Assembly: GCA_963836735.1 (NCBI GenBank)
Contig: CAWIKP010000020.1
Span: 62,001 to 126,000 of the forward strand
DNA length: 64,000 nucleotides
Direction of reading: 5' to 3'
Source of the DNA: JACCXG01 sp963836735
Lineage (GTDB): Bacteria > Acidobacteriota > Vicinamibacteria > Vicinamibacterales > 2-12-FULL-66-21
How positions within the stretch are numbered: the first letter of the stretch is position 1; each line of letters starts with the position of its first letter. Shown piece by piece: positions 49,898 to 58,916 of the stretch. The position numbers and the translations under genes are program-made. Under the pieces are notes generated by a model. It was not told the DNA's origin and made no database searches. It worked only from the letters and a program-made list of their open reading frames with translations.

Positions 49898-51607
49898 ATG
49901 GCGATCAGCACCTCGCGCGAGCCGGAAACCACACGAGACCCGATCGGTATGGATACTGAGCAACCTGGCGCGCCGTCCGGCCCCCCGACATCCGACCCGG
50001 CTTCTGCGAAGGGTGTGGCGGCGCCAGGGCCCGTTCCTTCCGACACCGACGCAGCCGCGATCAAGAAAAGGAAGAAGAAGAAGGACAAAGTCCGGTCGGC
50101 CTGGATCTCGTTCGCCGGACGCATCCTGGCCCAGATCCTCGGCGCCGCGGCCACGGTGGTCCTCGGCATCTATGTCGTCTCGAACTACAAGGGCGGTTCG
50201 GATCGAGGCGGGGCGTCGTCCACGCGCGTGATCCGCGAGGCGCGCCCCGCCGGCAGCGAACCGTCGGTGGCGGTTCTGCCGTTCGACAACTTCTCGGGCG
50301 ACGCCAGCCAGGAATACTTCGTCGACGGCATCACCGAGGCGCTGATCGCCGACCTCGCACGGACCCGGGGCCTCCGCGTGATCTCGCGCACGTCCTCCAT
50401 GTACTACAAGGGACAGAAGAAAGCAGTCCCGGAGATCGCGGCGGAGCTCGGGGTCGATCTGCTGGTCGAAGGATCAGTCGCGCGATCGGGAAATCGGGTC
50501 AGGGTGACCGCGCAGCTGATCAACGGCCCGCGCGACGAGCACATCTGGGCCCGGACCTACGATCACACGGTCGAGGACGTGCTGTCCCTGCAGAGCCAGA
50601 TCGCCACGGCGATTGCCGGTGAAGTCAGGGGCGTGGTTCCTGGTGCGAGCCGGCAATCGGCATCGCGGCGAGCGGTCGATCCGGCGCTCTACGATCTATA
50701 CCTGCGCGGCCGTCATGCCTGGAACAGGCGGACGCCGGAAGGCATGCAGGAGGCGCTGCGCTACTTCCAGGAGGCGGTCGACAAGGATCCGAACTTCGCC
50801 CTGGCGCACGCCGGCCTGGCGGACACCTATCACCTGATCGGACCGTCAGCAGGCATTCCCGATGCACCCGCGCGAGCGCGTGCCGCGGCGGAGCGGGCCA
50901 TCGAGCTCGACGAGACCCTCGCGGAAGCTCACACGTCTCTTGCGAGGCTTCTGCACCGCATCGCCGGCGACGTCGATCGCGCGGATGTCGAGTACCGCCG
51001 CGCGATCGAGCTGAATCCCGGGTACACCACCGCGCATCAGTGGTACGGCACGCTGCTCGCCGAGACCGGCAGGCACAAGGAAGCACAGGACCACGGCGAG
51101 CGCGCGGTGGCCCTCGACCCGCTCTCCGCCGCCATTCGCCAGTCGCTGGCGCTCGTCTACTTCGTCGGCCGGCAGTACGAGCGCGCGGCCGTCGAAGCCC
51201 GTCGGGCCCTGGACATCACACCGGAGCTGCCCCTCGCCCGGCAGGCTCTGGTCCGATCGCTGCTGGAGATCGGTCAGCCGCGCGAGGTGATTGCCTTTCT
51301 GACCGAGCCGGCCGCCTCCAGCCCCGAGGATCTGGTCACGCTCGCGATCGCCGCGTCCCGTACCGGCGACCCGGCGCGCGCAAAAGCCATCATCACGGAC
51401 CTGTCGTTGCGGCAACCGGTGCCGGCCGGGTCCCTGGCACGCTGGTACGCCGCCAGTGGCGACACCGACCGCGCGCTCGCGCTCCTGGAACAGGTCGCGA
51501 AGGAAACACCTCGGGCGCTGCAGCAGATCACCAACGACCCATCCTTCGATCGGATGCGATCGTCAGCGCGGTTCAAGCGCCTGGCGGCGACGCCGACGGC
51601 GGGTTGA
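49898..51607 (+). CDS. Membrane protein with TolB/FlgO-like N-terminal domain and TPRs
   Basis: Start at 49898, 2 nt after the porin stop. A Pro/Ala-rich cytoplasmic head and a basic patch (KKRKKKKDKVRSAW) lead into one TM helix (ISFAGRILAQILGAAATVVLGIYVVS). The domain SVAVLPFDNFSGDASQEYFVDGITEALIADLARTRGLRVISRTS is the usual TolB-amino-terminal/adenylate-cyclase-like domain that precedes TPRs, and several TPRs follow (YFQEAVDKDPNFALAHAGLAD, AEAHTSLARLL, GYTTAHQWYGTLLAETGRH). No kinase or DNA-binding domain is attached. Probably a periplasmic scaffold for the CotH/porin operon. Intact. Confidence 0.88.
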   Translation: MAISTSREPETTRDPIGMDTEQPGAPSGPPTSDPASAKGVAAPGPVPSDTDAAAIKKRKKKKDKVRSAWISFAGRILAQILGAAATVVLGIYVVSNYKGGSDRGGASSTRVIREARPAGSEPSVAVLPFDNFSGDASQEYFVDGITEALIADLARTRGLRVISRTSSMYYKGQKKAVPEIAAELGVDLLVEGSVARSGNRVRVTAQLINGPRDEHIWARTYDHTVEDVLSLQSQIATAIAGEVRGVVPGASRQSASRRAVDPALYDLYLRGRHAWNRRTPEGMQEALRYFQEAVDKDPNFALAHAGLADTYHLIGPSAGIPDAPARARAAAERAIELDETLAEAHTSLARLLHRIAGDVDRADVEYRRAIELNPGYTTAHQWYGTLLAETGRHKEAQDHGERAVALDPLSAAIRQSLALVYFVGRQYERAAVEARRALDITPELPLARQALVRSLLEIGQPREVIAFLTEPAASSPEDLVTLAIAASRTGDPARAKAIITDLSLRQPVPAGSLARWYAASGDTDRALALLEQVAKETPRALQQITNDPSFDRMRSSARFKRLAATPTAG

Positions 51608-51610
51608 GCC

Positions 51611-52054
51611 CTATCTGGCCGCGCCGGCGCCCGCCGATCCGCAGACCTGATCGAAGGCGTCGGTGAGATTGCGGGAGATGGCGTCCGCCGTCTGGTTCTC
51701 GATCTGGCGGCGCTCCATCATATAGACCAGCTTGCCGTCGCGAAGAATCGCGATGGATGGCGACGACGGCGGGTATCCAGTGAAATAGCCGCGGGCGCGT
51801 TCGGTGGCCTCGATGTCGCCGCCGGCGAAGACCGTCGCAATCACATCCGGCTTCACCGGATGCTGCAACGCGGCCGCGATGCCCGGCCGCGCCTTCCCCG
51901 CGGCGCATCCGCACATCGAGTTCACCACGATCATGACCGTTCCCTGCGACTGGCGAACCACGTCGTCCACCTGGGCGGCGGTCTTCAATTCCTGAATGCC
52001 AAGACGCGTCAGCTCCTGGCGCATGGGTCCAATGAAAGATTCTGGGTAAGGCAT
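51611..52054 (-). CDS. brxB: BrxA/BrxB-family bacilliredoxin
   Basis: 147 residues from ATG at 52054, with GAGGAA about 9 nt upstream. Begins MPYPESFIGPMRQELTRLGIQELKTAAQVDDVV and has the family active site NSMCGCAAGKARP (CGC), then ATVFAGGDIEATERARGYFTGYPPSSPSIAI. Bacilliredoxins remove bacillithiol from S-bacillithiolated proteins in Firmicutes; the presence in this lineage suggests bacillithiol or a related thiol. The reading frame is open upstream through a hypothetical gene, but its own ribosome site supports this start. Convergent with the TolB-TPR gene. Confidence 0.93.
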   Translation of the reverse strand: MPYPESFIGPMRQELTRLGIQELKTAAQVDDVVRQSQGTVMIVVNSMCGCAAGKARPGIAAALQHPVKPDVIATVFAGGDIEATERARGYFTGYPPSSPSIAILRDGKLVYMMERRQIENQTADAISRNLTDAFDQVCGSAGAGAAR

Positions 52055-52411
52055 ACGCACGTTCCTCACCCGCGATCCTAACAGACGGGGCGGGACTACT
52101 TTGATGAGGTGGGCGGGACGATGTGTACCGAACCTCTGGCGCGGGATGGCGGCGCCCATTGCGGCGGAAAGCTGGTCGGCCGCGACGAATCGTTGCGGAA
52201 CCACACGCGCGGCCAGGCCTGGCGCGGCCCGCCGGGTGCGGCCTCCTGAGCCGCCACCTCCTCCGCCTGAAGCGCCAGGTGACGCCTGGGAGCCCGCCGG
52301 TCCGGTTGCGGGCGGTTCCCGCTCGGCGAGGAATCTCCGAGCGTAGAAGTCCTGCACTTCAACCCTCGCGGTTGGCGAGAGTCGCGCGATCTCCTCAGGA
52401 TCGAATGGCAT
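52055..52411 (-). CDS. Hypothetical small protein or N-terminal extension of the bacilliredoxin
   Basis: An ATG at 52411 with GAGGGG upstream opens MPFDPEEIARLSPTARVEVQDFYARRFLAERE, a plausible helical start, followed by Gly/Ser/Arg-rich sequence. It has no stop before the bacilliredoxin and is in the same frame. Either a separate small gene with a frame break in the G-rich part (a +1 shift would end at 52096), or a long N-terminal extension. Function unknown. Confidence 0.35.
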
Positions 52412-52526
52412 AGGCCCCTCTGCAGTCTTACGGAAGAGGTGCACATCCTACTGAAGTTCGCAGACAAAAGGTAGCAAAAACTACGACTAATGGCCGATGA
52501 TAATAGTCCAATAGACCTAGATTTGT

Positions 52527-52604
52527 TCCGCTCAAGGCTCTGCTGAAGAACTCTAGTTGAGGCTCTTGATGAAGAGCTCTAGTTGAGGCCCTTGATGAAG
52601 AGGA
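52527..52604. repeat. 26-bp tandem repeat over the 3' end of the cytochrome gene
   Basis: Copies at 52553-52578 and 52579-52604 differ at 3 positions (CTAGTTGAGGCTCTTGATGA against CTAGTTGAGGCCCTTGATGA); a degenerate copy is at 52527-52552. The unit is the gene's own last codons (FIKGLN-stop on the minus strand), so the stop codon itself is repeated 26 bp downstream. Each copy ends in an alternative stop in another frame. Confidence 0.8.
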
Positions 52605-55243
52605 TGACCGACTCGACCTGCCGATCGTTGAGAACACCCGCATAACTGGGCATCCCCGACTCCCCCCGCTCGTAGCCGCTCACGACCTTGGCGGCCGGTT
52701 CCAGGATCGACTCGCGGAGATAGGCCTCGTCGGCGGTGATTCGCAGGACGCCTTTCGCGTAGGTCCGTGACGATCCGAACAGGCCTTTCCAGGTCGGTCC
52801 CAGTCTCGTGACCGTGCTGTCGTCGATCGCGTGGCACGCCATGCAGCCATACAACTGATAGATGCGCCTGCCCTCGGCGGCGCTGACCGTGGTTGCGTCC
52901 TCGGCGGCCACCGTGCGCGGCGAGAGGTCGACGGTCAGATCGCCGAAGCCTTCGTCCCGCGGCTGGAACCGCGCGAGCTCGTACGGCGTGAAGTACGCGC
53001 TGTCCTGGAACGGCTGGCCGTCCGCGGTCGTGAGCGACCATGCCAGGCGCATCTGTTCGACCGGCTTCATTCCGGGTACCGCGATGAAAACCGAACGACC
53101 ATCGGAGGAGACGATAGGCGCGGCTTGGCGCGACGCGATCGATGCCCGGTGAGCCGTCCGACTTGAACTGGGGCGAGCCGTAGTTGAAGGTACGCTTGTA
53201 GTGCCAGCTTGTCAGCGAGAAGTTGTCTGCATTGCTCGCGCTGGCGGGATCGAGCGGGACATCGAATCGAACCAGGATGCCGGTGTCCATCGGGACCACT
53301 TCGCGCGGTCCGGTGAATGCCGCGCCGGTGTAACGCACGCGGCCGAGGCCGGCGAGCCGCGTCGCCGTGGTGCCCCATCCGAGGATTTGGAATCCGGCGA
53401 GATACAGCTGCCCATCGATCGGGTTCACCGATCCGTTCAGGGGCGGAAAATCGAACGCTCGCGTGACGCTGACCACCGACGCCTGCAAGCGGTTGGTCCT
53501 CTTGTTCAGGAGCACGCGAAACAGCTCCGGATTGTTGAAACCGATGTGCACCAGCGCGTCGTTCAACGGCCCCATGCGGGCGCCATACAGCCAGACCTGC
53601 GACATCGCGGATGCGTTGGTCGCGTGCGGGATCCAGGTCAGCGGCTCTGCGATGGGCGCCGGATAGACTTCGCGCGGCAGCTTGTCGCTCAGGAAGCCGT
53701 AGAACTGCCGGTCGCGCACGATGTGCAGCGGCGTCGTCGGGATGTAGTTGCCCTGCTGATCGCTCGAGATCACCAGGCCGGTGCGCGGGTTCACGCTGAG
53801 GTTCGGTTGCCGGAAGCCGTACCCGAGCACCGTTGCGGTCCTGCCGTCGCTGGAAACCCTGAGCACGCTTCCGTTGTGCTTGCCGATCGTCGTGGCTTCC
53901 TGTCCCCCTTTCGCGATCACGAACTCACCATTCGGCGCGGGCCGGATCGTGCTGGGGAACTCGCGCATGTCGGCGGTCTGCGCAAAGGCGTTGGAGAACA
54001 GTTCGTGGCGGTCCGCCTCGCCGTCGCCATTGGTGTCGCGGAGACGCCAGATCCCGTTGCGGTCGAACGCGTAGATCTGGTCGTCGCGGATCGCGACGGT
54101 GAGCGGTTCGTGCAGGCCTGAGGTGAAGCGGCGCCACCGCGCAGTGGTGGCGCCGTCCTCCAACCCGCGCACGAGCCAGACATCTCCGTCGAGGGTGATG
54201 ACGACGCCGGTCCCGTCCTTCAGGAACTGGATGTCTCCGGGCCTGACAGCCCGCCGCCAGGGGTTCTCCGTCGGGAGCGCAATGTCGTCGACGACGTAGG
54301 CCCCGGTCGCGGTCGATCGCGTGATCTTCGTCGTGACTTCCTGAGGCCATCGCCGCGTGCCCGCAGTCCTGCGCGGCGGGGCCGCGGCATCGGACGGGAG
54401 CGCCGCGCCGCTCACCAGGACCGAAAACTCGATCGGTGTCTCGTGCGGCGCCACCCTTACGAATGAGACTGCCTCGCTGCCGGCGGGGCTTCCGTTCGTC
54501 GAGGACGACTCGATCGTGACACCAGCGCCCGCGCTCGAGGAGTCGAGGGCGACCGCGGCGCCGTCGTTCTTCGCGCCGACCGCGAGCACCAGAGGCGTGC
54601 GCGCCGGGCCGATCTGAAACCGCCGCGCGATCGAGGGCCGGCCATCTTTCGGAGCCGAAACGACGGATTCGCTGATGTTGACGCCGGCGACCGAGTACTC
54701 GAGCACCGCCCTGTCCGGCTCGATCCGGATGGCGTTGAAGCGCCCCGTGGTCTCGGGGATCGGACCGCGGCCCACTTCTTCAGGGCTCGGCGCCGGCTCG
54801 CGCGGATCGGTGAGCGAGAGGCGGTCGCCGGCTTGCCATCCCGGGTAGATGCCGTTGGCGACCCAGACCGCCCCTTGAGGCTCGGGTGCCGGGGTCTGGC
54901 CGCCGGGCGTCTTCTTGTCGGGCACGTGATAGGAGCCGGGCGCGAGCGCCTTCGGCGTCACCCCGTCGCCGCGCCACATCGCCGCGACCCGAAGCAGGTC
55001 GGGATCGAATGCCGCCCACAGCCCATCGCCCAGGTTCAACACGAGCGCCCGAGGACTCAGGTTCGTGGCCGGTAACGTGACCCCGGCATGGCGGGCATCG
55101 AGGACGGAGGAATAGAACGGAAAATCCGGCTCGACCCAGGGCGCGAGGTCCGCCTTCTGCGGTGCGGTCTCCTGCGTGGCCGTACCAACGAGGACAGAGC
55201 TCAGCACCACGGCCAGAATCAATCCCGATCGATGCGGGCGCAT
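52579..55243 (-). CDS. Large secreted propeller-type protein with C-terminal cytochrome c (DUF6797-like)
   Basis: Start at 55243 gives a signal peptide (SGLILAVVLSSVLVGTATQ). The N-terminal half (LDARHAGVTLPATNLSPRALVLNLGDGLWAAFDPDLLRVAAMWRG) is characteristic of DUF6797-type proteins, then a beta-propeller region with NPWRRAVRPGDIQFLKDGTGVVITLDGDVWL and IYAFDRNGIWRLRDTNGDGEAD, sorbosone-dehydrogenase-like. A +1 break near 53110 precedes the C-terminal cytochrome c domain, GRRIYQLYGCMACHAIDDS (CMACH haem) with a distal Met in GMPSYAGVL. Probably a periplasmic dehydrogenase that passes electrons to its own haem. Confidence 0.85.
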
Positions 55244-55669
55244 TGGGGTCAGTTTACTTCGGTGCGAGCGCCTTTCACCCTCACGCTTCCTCACGCTCGA
55301 CACGGCTGCGCTTCGCGCGGGAACGACGGGGCGACGACACGACGACACGACGACCTACGGGCGGCGCCTGCGGCGCCTTGGGCACGAAGAAGCACTAAGC
55401 ACACGAAGATTCACGAGGGCAACCAGCCAACTATCATCGGCTCTCCCCGTTGGCCGCGACGCGGCGCCGCCAACGGGATGCAGTCCGTCGAAGAGAGAAA
55501 GCGAGAATCTTCTTTGTGAGTCTTCGTGAGCTTAGTGGGTCTTAGTGAACCAGCCCGTGGGCCGCTTGCCTCACCAACCCGGCCGCTCCGAATTCAACCC
55601 CCTCGTCGTTTCGTCGTGTCGTCGTGTCGTCGTGCAAGGCCGTAGGCCACCCGTGAGGGCGAAAGTTGT
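55244..55669. other. Repeat-filled intergenic region
   Basis: 426 bp with no gene. It holds, in order, an inverted GGGTGAAAGGCG 12-mer (CGCCTTTCACCC at 55269-55280), the ~270-bp dispersed repeat (55281-55560), and a (GTCGTGTC)-type array near 55610-55640 that is the inverse of ACGACACGACGACACGACGA at 55335. Nothing else is seen. Confidence 0.7.
55281..55560 (+). repeat. ~270-bp dispersed repeat, copy A
   Basis: Shares several blocks with the inverted copy at 58610-58886, in the same order: CACGG(C/T)TGCGCTTCGCGC, GGCGCC(T)GCGGCGCC, ACGAAGAT(T)CACGA, GGCTCTCCC(C)GTTGGC and CGGGATG.A.TCCGTCGAAGAG. It contains inner inverted repeats and an ACGACACGACG tandem tract. No reading frame is shared between the copies, so it is not a decayed gene of a type I recognise. 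Confidence 0.8.
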
Positions 55670-56320
55670 TCAAATGCCAGCGACCTTGAACCGCGCACCC
55701 CGAACCTTGTAGCGCTTGTTGAGCAGGATCGCGAGGACCGTCATGCGCTCGATCAGGCGGGCCGACTGGAGGCCGCCCGCGTCGAGCAGCCGGAGCGATG
55801 GAATCCGGCTGAGCAGATCGATGGCGGCCGCGCAGACCTCCGGCGAATCGCCGCACACGAACTCATCACAATCGAGGGGCGTCTCGGTCTTCGCCAGCGC
55901 CGACGCGGGGATTGTCTTGAAGGCCGCGGCGAGGCGCACGCCGGCGGGGAGCCGCGCGCGGATGAACTCCGTCGCCGATCCTTCCGCCACGTTGGCGATG
56001 GCGGGGACACCATGGTCGAACGTCAGGGGAACGGTGAGATCGATCACGAGCGCGCCCGTCCGGAATCGCGCCCGCAAAGTCTCGAGCAGTTCCGCGATCC
56101 CTGGGAACGGCACCGCGAGAAAGACGATGTCGCAGGCGCGCGCGATCTGTTCGTTGGTCGCGGCTTCCAATGGCAGCGACGCGCCGCCAAGCGCCGCGAC
56201 CGTTTCCTGCGCACGCTCGATCTGGCGCGATCCCACCAGCACCGGCACACCGGCCGACGCCAGCCGCGCTGCCACCCCTCGCCCTTCGTGACCCGTTCCA
56301 CCGATAATGCCTGCGTGCAT
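55670..56320 (-). CDS. NADPH-dependent F420 reductase-like protein
   Basis: 216 residues: MHAGIIGGTGHEGRGVAARLASAG (GxGxxG Rossmann), then ACDIVFLAVPFPGIAELLETL, GALVIDLTVPLTFDHGVP, RLAAAFKTIPASALAKTETPLDCDEFVCGD and RIPSLRLLDAGGLQSARLIERMT, matching the Fno/NpdG family that exchanges hydride between NADPH and F420. The final ~12 residues (KVRGARFKVAGI) come from a heptamer repeat at the gene end rather than family sequence. It is divergent from an F420-type PPOX gene 14 bp away and near cofE, which supports an F420 role. Confidence 0.85.
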   Translation of the reverse strand: MHAGIIGGTGHEGRGVAARLASAGVPVLVGSRQIERAQETVAALGGASLPLEAATNEQIARACDIVFLAVPFPGIAELLETLRARFRTGALVIDLTVPLTFDHGVPAIANVAEGSATEFIRARLPAGVRLAAAFKTIPASALAKTETPLDCDEFVCGDSPEVCAAAIDLLSRIPSLRLLDAGGLQSARLIERMTVLAILLNKRYKVRGARFKVAGI

Positions 56321-56334
56321 CGTGGAGGCAGTAT

Positions 56335-56733
56335 ATGACCGAGATTCCGCAAGCCTATCTCGACCTGTTCAGCAAGCCGGCCTTTGCTCACCTCGTCACG
56401 CTGATGCCGGACGGCAGCCCGCAGGTCACGCCGGTGTGGGTCGATCTCGACGGCACCACCGTGATCGTCAATACCGCCAAGGGGCGGCTGAAGGACCGGA
56501 ACATGAAACGGGATCCGCGCGTCGCGCTCGCGGTCAGCGATCCGGCGAATCCCTACCGCTACGTCCAGGTGCGCGGCCGCGTGTCCGACATCACCGAGAA
56601 CGGCGGCGATGCGCACATCGACAAGATGGCCAAAAAGTATCTGAACCAGGACAGCTATCCGTACCGGCAGTCGGGTGAGGTGCGGGTGATTTACCGGATC
56701 ACGCCGGAGCACGTCCAGGCGTACGGGAGCTGA
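56335..56733 (+). CDS. PPOX-class F420-dependent oxidoreductase
   Basis: 132 residues with GGAGG 6 nt before the ATG. The split-barrel flavin-fold signature is seen in FAHLVTLMPDGSPQVTPVWVDLDGTTVIVNTAKGRLKDRNMKRDPRVAL and YVQVRGRVSDIT, typical of F420-binding PPOX-class enzymes (Rv1155-like), which reduce diverse small molecules. The neighbouring NpdG-like and CofE genes support F420 rather than FMN. Intact. Confidence 0.9.
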   Translation: MTEIPQAYLDLFSKPAFAHLVTLMPDGSPQVTPVWVDLDGTTVIVNTAKGRLKDRNMKRDPRVALAVSDPANPYRYVQVRGRVSDITENGGDAHIDKMAKKYLNQDSYPYRQSGEVRVIYRITPEHVQAYGS

Positions 56734-56745
56734 CGTCGCGAACCA

Positions 56746-56855
56746 GGATCCGCGGTCCGCGGCCCGCGTGCCCGGACGGACGAGCCTACGCAGCCGAGCG
56801 CGGATTGGACAATGTGGATTCCGGACTGCGGATCGCGGCCTGCGCGCTGCGGATA
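56746..56855. repeat. Inverted period-7 repeat element 8, overlapping the flippase 3' end
   Basis: The left arm (56746-56775; GATCCGC, GGTCCGC, GGCCCGC) is inverted at 56800-56855 (GCGGATT, GTGGATT, CCGGACT, GCGGATC, GCGGCCT). The right arm lies within the reading frame of the membrane protein at 56786-57807 and encodes its last ~25 residues (SAQAAIRSPESTLSNPRSAA). Confidence 0.7.
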
Positions 56856-57807
56856 GGTGCAGTCAGCTCCGCATAGGCCCACGGCAGGAAGGCGACCCCC
56901 AGCAGGGCGCGCGTCGCCGCGAACGTCAGGTGCGCCGCCAGGCTGAAGGCCAGCAGCGTCGGCGCGTCGGCGTAACTGCCGAAGAAGAACACCCACGCCG
57001 CCTGCGTCGTCCCCAGCCGGGCGACAGTGATCGGCAGCGCCGCGATCATGAACACGACCGGGAGGAACGCCACCAGCGCCACCAACGGCAGCGGCAGGCC
57101 AAACGCGCGCGCCGCGACGTAATGCAGGCACAGCGACACGAAGAACATCGGCGCGCGCAGCAGGATGATCTGAACGTATCGGCGGGCCGGGGCGAGGCGG
57201 AACGTGCGCATCAACGCCCAGCCGCGCGGCACGAGAACGACCCGCAGGATTCGCGCGGCCGGTCCCGGTGGCCGTGCGGATCGATCGCCGGCGACGCCGG
57301 CGCGAGCCGCGAGTAGCTGAACACCGCCAGCCAGACCGCGGCGACGAGCGGCGGTCCCCAGAGCAACTCTCGCGCGACCTCGCTGCGGATCTGCAGAATG
57401 CCAGCCGTCGCCCACGCCACCAGGTGCAGATACTCGCTCAATACGAGGAAGAGGACCGTGCTCCCCAGCTGCAGGAACGGTGACTGCAGGCGTCTCGACA
57501 GGTGCAGGGCGAGCGTGCCGCGCCCGGCGTTGGTGTTGAAGAAGCCGACCACATAGGACGCCGCCCGCGCCGGCAACAGCTCGAAGTAGCGAACCGGCGC
57601 ATGAAACCAGCGCACGGCCACCGTCAGCACCAGCGTGTCCCAGAAGAAATAGAACAGCGTGTTCGGGATCATCGCCGCGAAGAAGACGCTGTAGTCGGCG
57701 CGCTGGAGCGCCGAGAGCAGCCGGGCGATCGGAATGCGGCGGAAGAGCAGGTAGAAGATCGCCGCTGTGACGATGACCGCGGCGGCGCGATGGGGGATCC
57801 TGCTCAC
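56786..57807 (-). CDS. Flippase-like / lysylphosphatidylglycerol synthase TM-family protein (one frame break)
   Basis: GTG at 57807 overlaps the CofE stop (GTGA). About eight hydrophobic helices. The first half (RADYSVFFAAMIPNTLFYFFWDTLVL, AASYVVGFFNTNAGRGTLALHL) and second half (MFFVSLCLHYVAARAFGLPLPLVALVAFLPVVFMIAALPITVARLG) fit the UPF0104/LPG-synthase membrane domain, whose members include candidate lipid flippases. A break near 57250 joins them. The C-terminus is overwritten by a period-7 arm. Link with F420 synthesis is by coupling only. Confidence 0.72.
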
Positions 57808-58583
57808 CTGAACATGTCCTCTTCCGTGCGCCGGATCAGCGCGCGCGCACCGCCCTGCCCGACGTCCGCCACGCCCAGGCCGGTGCCCGCGACGATCGCA
57901 GCGGGCACGCCATCGGTCTTGCCCATCACGAGCTCCGCGGCAGCCGCGAGCTCATCGGCTACCGCGATGGCGGAGCTGACCAGCCGCTGCCCGTAGGTGT
58001 CGGTGCCGCCGCGGTAATCGGCGATCGGAATCAGCCCGGCGACGCCGATCGCCACGTTCACCTGCCCTTCACGCCAGGGCCGCCCGAAGGTGTCGGAGAT
58101 CACCACGCCGACTGGGACGCCAAACACTTCACGCAAACCGCCGCACAGGCGCTGCGCCGAGGCGTCAGGATCGCTCGGAAGCAGCGCCGCCCATCCAGGC
58201 TCGACGTTCGAAGTATCCACGCCGGCGTTCGCGCAGATCAGGCCGTGCCGCGTCTCGGAGATGATCACGCCGCGTTCCATCCGCACAAGCCGCACGGATT
58301 CGCGGAGGACGAGCTCGATGACCCGCGGATCCTTCTTCCACTCCCGCGCCCACTCTCCGGCGCGCGCCGAAGGCGTGACGTCGTCGAGTGCAACCAGCGC
58401 ACCTTCCGACTTCGAGACGATCTTCTGGGTAACGACGACGATGTCTCCGGCGGCGACCGGATGATTCCCAGCCCGGATCGCGCGAGTGAGCATGCCGACC
58501 AGATCGTCGCCGGGCCGTATCTGTCCGAGTCCCCTGACTGCAACGAGGCGTACGCTGCCGACACCGACGCCCTGAGCCGACAT
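57804..58583 (-). CDS. cofE: Coenzyme F420-0:L-glutamate ligase CofE
   Basis: 259 residues from ATG at 58583. GLGQIRPGDDLVGMLTRAI, GDIVVVTQKIVSKSEGALVALDDV, SETRHGLICANAGVDTSNV, VVISDTFGRPWREGQVNVAIGVAGL and DYRGGTDTYGQRLVSSAIAVADELAAAAELVMGKTDGVPAAIVAG are all diagnostic. CofE adds glutamates to F420-0 with GTP. Together with the NpdG-like and PPOX genes it shows that this organism makes and uses F420. Stop overlaps the flippase start. Intact. Confidence 0.96.
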   Translation of the reverse strand: MSAQGVGVGSVRLVAVRGLGQIRPGDDLVGMLTRAIRAGNHPVAAGDIVVVTQKIVSKSEGALVALDDVTPSARAGEWAREWKKDPRVIELVLRESVRLVRMERGVIISETRHGLICANAGVDTSNVEPGWAALLPSDPDASAQRLCGGLREVFGVPVGVVISDTFGRPWREGQVNVAIGVAGLIPIADYRGGTDTYGQRLVSSAIAVADELAAAAELVMGKTDGVPAAIVAGTGLGVADVGQGGARALIRRTEEDMFR

Positions 58584-58916
58584 GGGCGGAGTATGACATA
58601 CGGGATCTTGCTGGTTTGACCGGTGTTCGCTTCCACGCTCCATTCGTGTCCTACGGGCCTTTGGCCCTGGCACGACGAAGACCCTAAAGAAAACCAGGAA
58701 CTCTTCGACGGATTCATCCCGTGGGCTGCGCCGCGCCAACAGGGAGAGCCGTTGATAGGTTGGCTTGTTGCCTTCGTGGATCTTCGTTTTTGGTCGGTCT
58801 TAGCGCCGAAGGCGCCGTCGTATCGTCGGGTCGTCGTCTCGTCGTTCCAGCGCGAAGCGCAACCGTGTGAGCGGCAGGGATGAACCGAACGCCACCCGGG
58901 GTTACGCTACCGCCCA
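58584..58916. other. Repeat-filled intergenic region
   Basis: 333 bp between divergent cofE and the P-loop kinase. It is almost entirely the inverted copy of the ~270-bp repeat (58610-58886). Beyond it I see only short spacers (58584-58609 and 58887-58916), with no gene. Confidence 0.65.
58610..58886 (-). repeat. ~270-bp dispersed repeat, copy B (inverted)
   Basis: Read on the minus strand it lines up with copy A: CACGGTTGCGCTTCGCGC, GGCGCCTTCGGCGC, ACGAAGATCCACGAAGGCAA, GGCTCTCCCTGTTGGC, CACGGGATGAATCCGTCGAA. The GTCGTC array of copy A is reduced to GACGACGAGACGACGAC. The copies flank the F420 genes (about 3 kb apart) in opposite orientation, so recombination between them would invert the F420 segment. 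Confidence 0.8.

Noticed and set aside
58265..58717. Open frame starting MNPSKSSWFSL near repeat copy B
   Set aside because: It overlaps cofE and the repeat, has no ribosome site and no match to the equivalent part of copy A.
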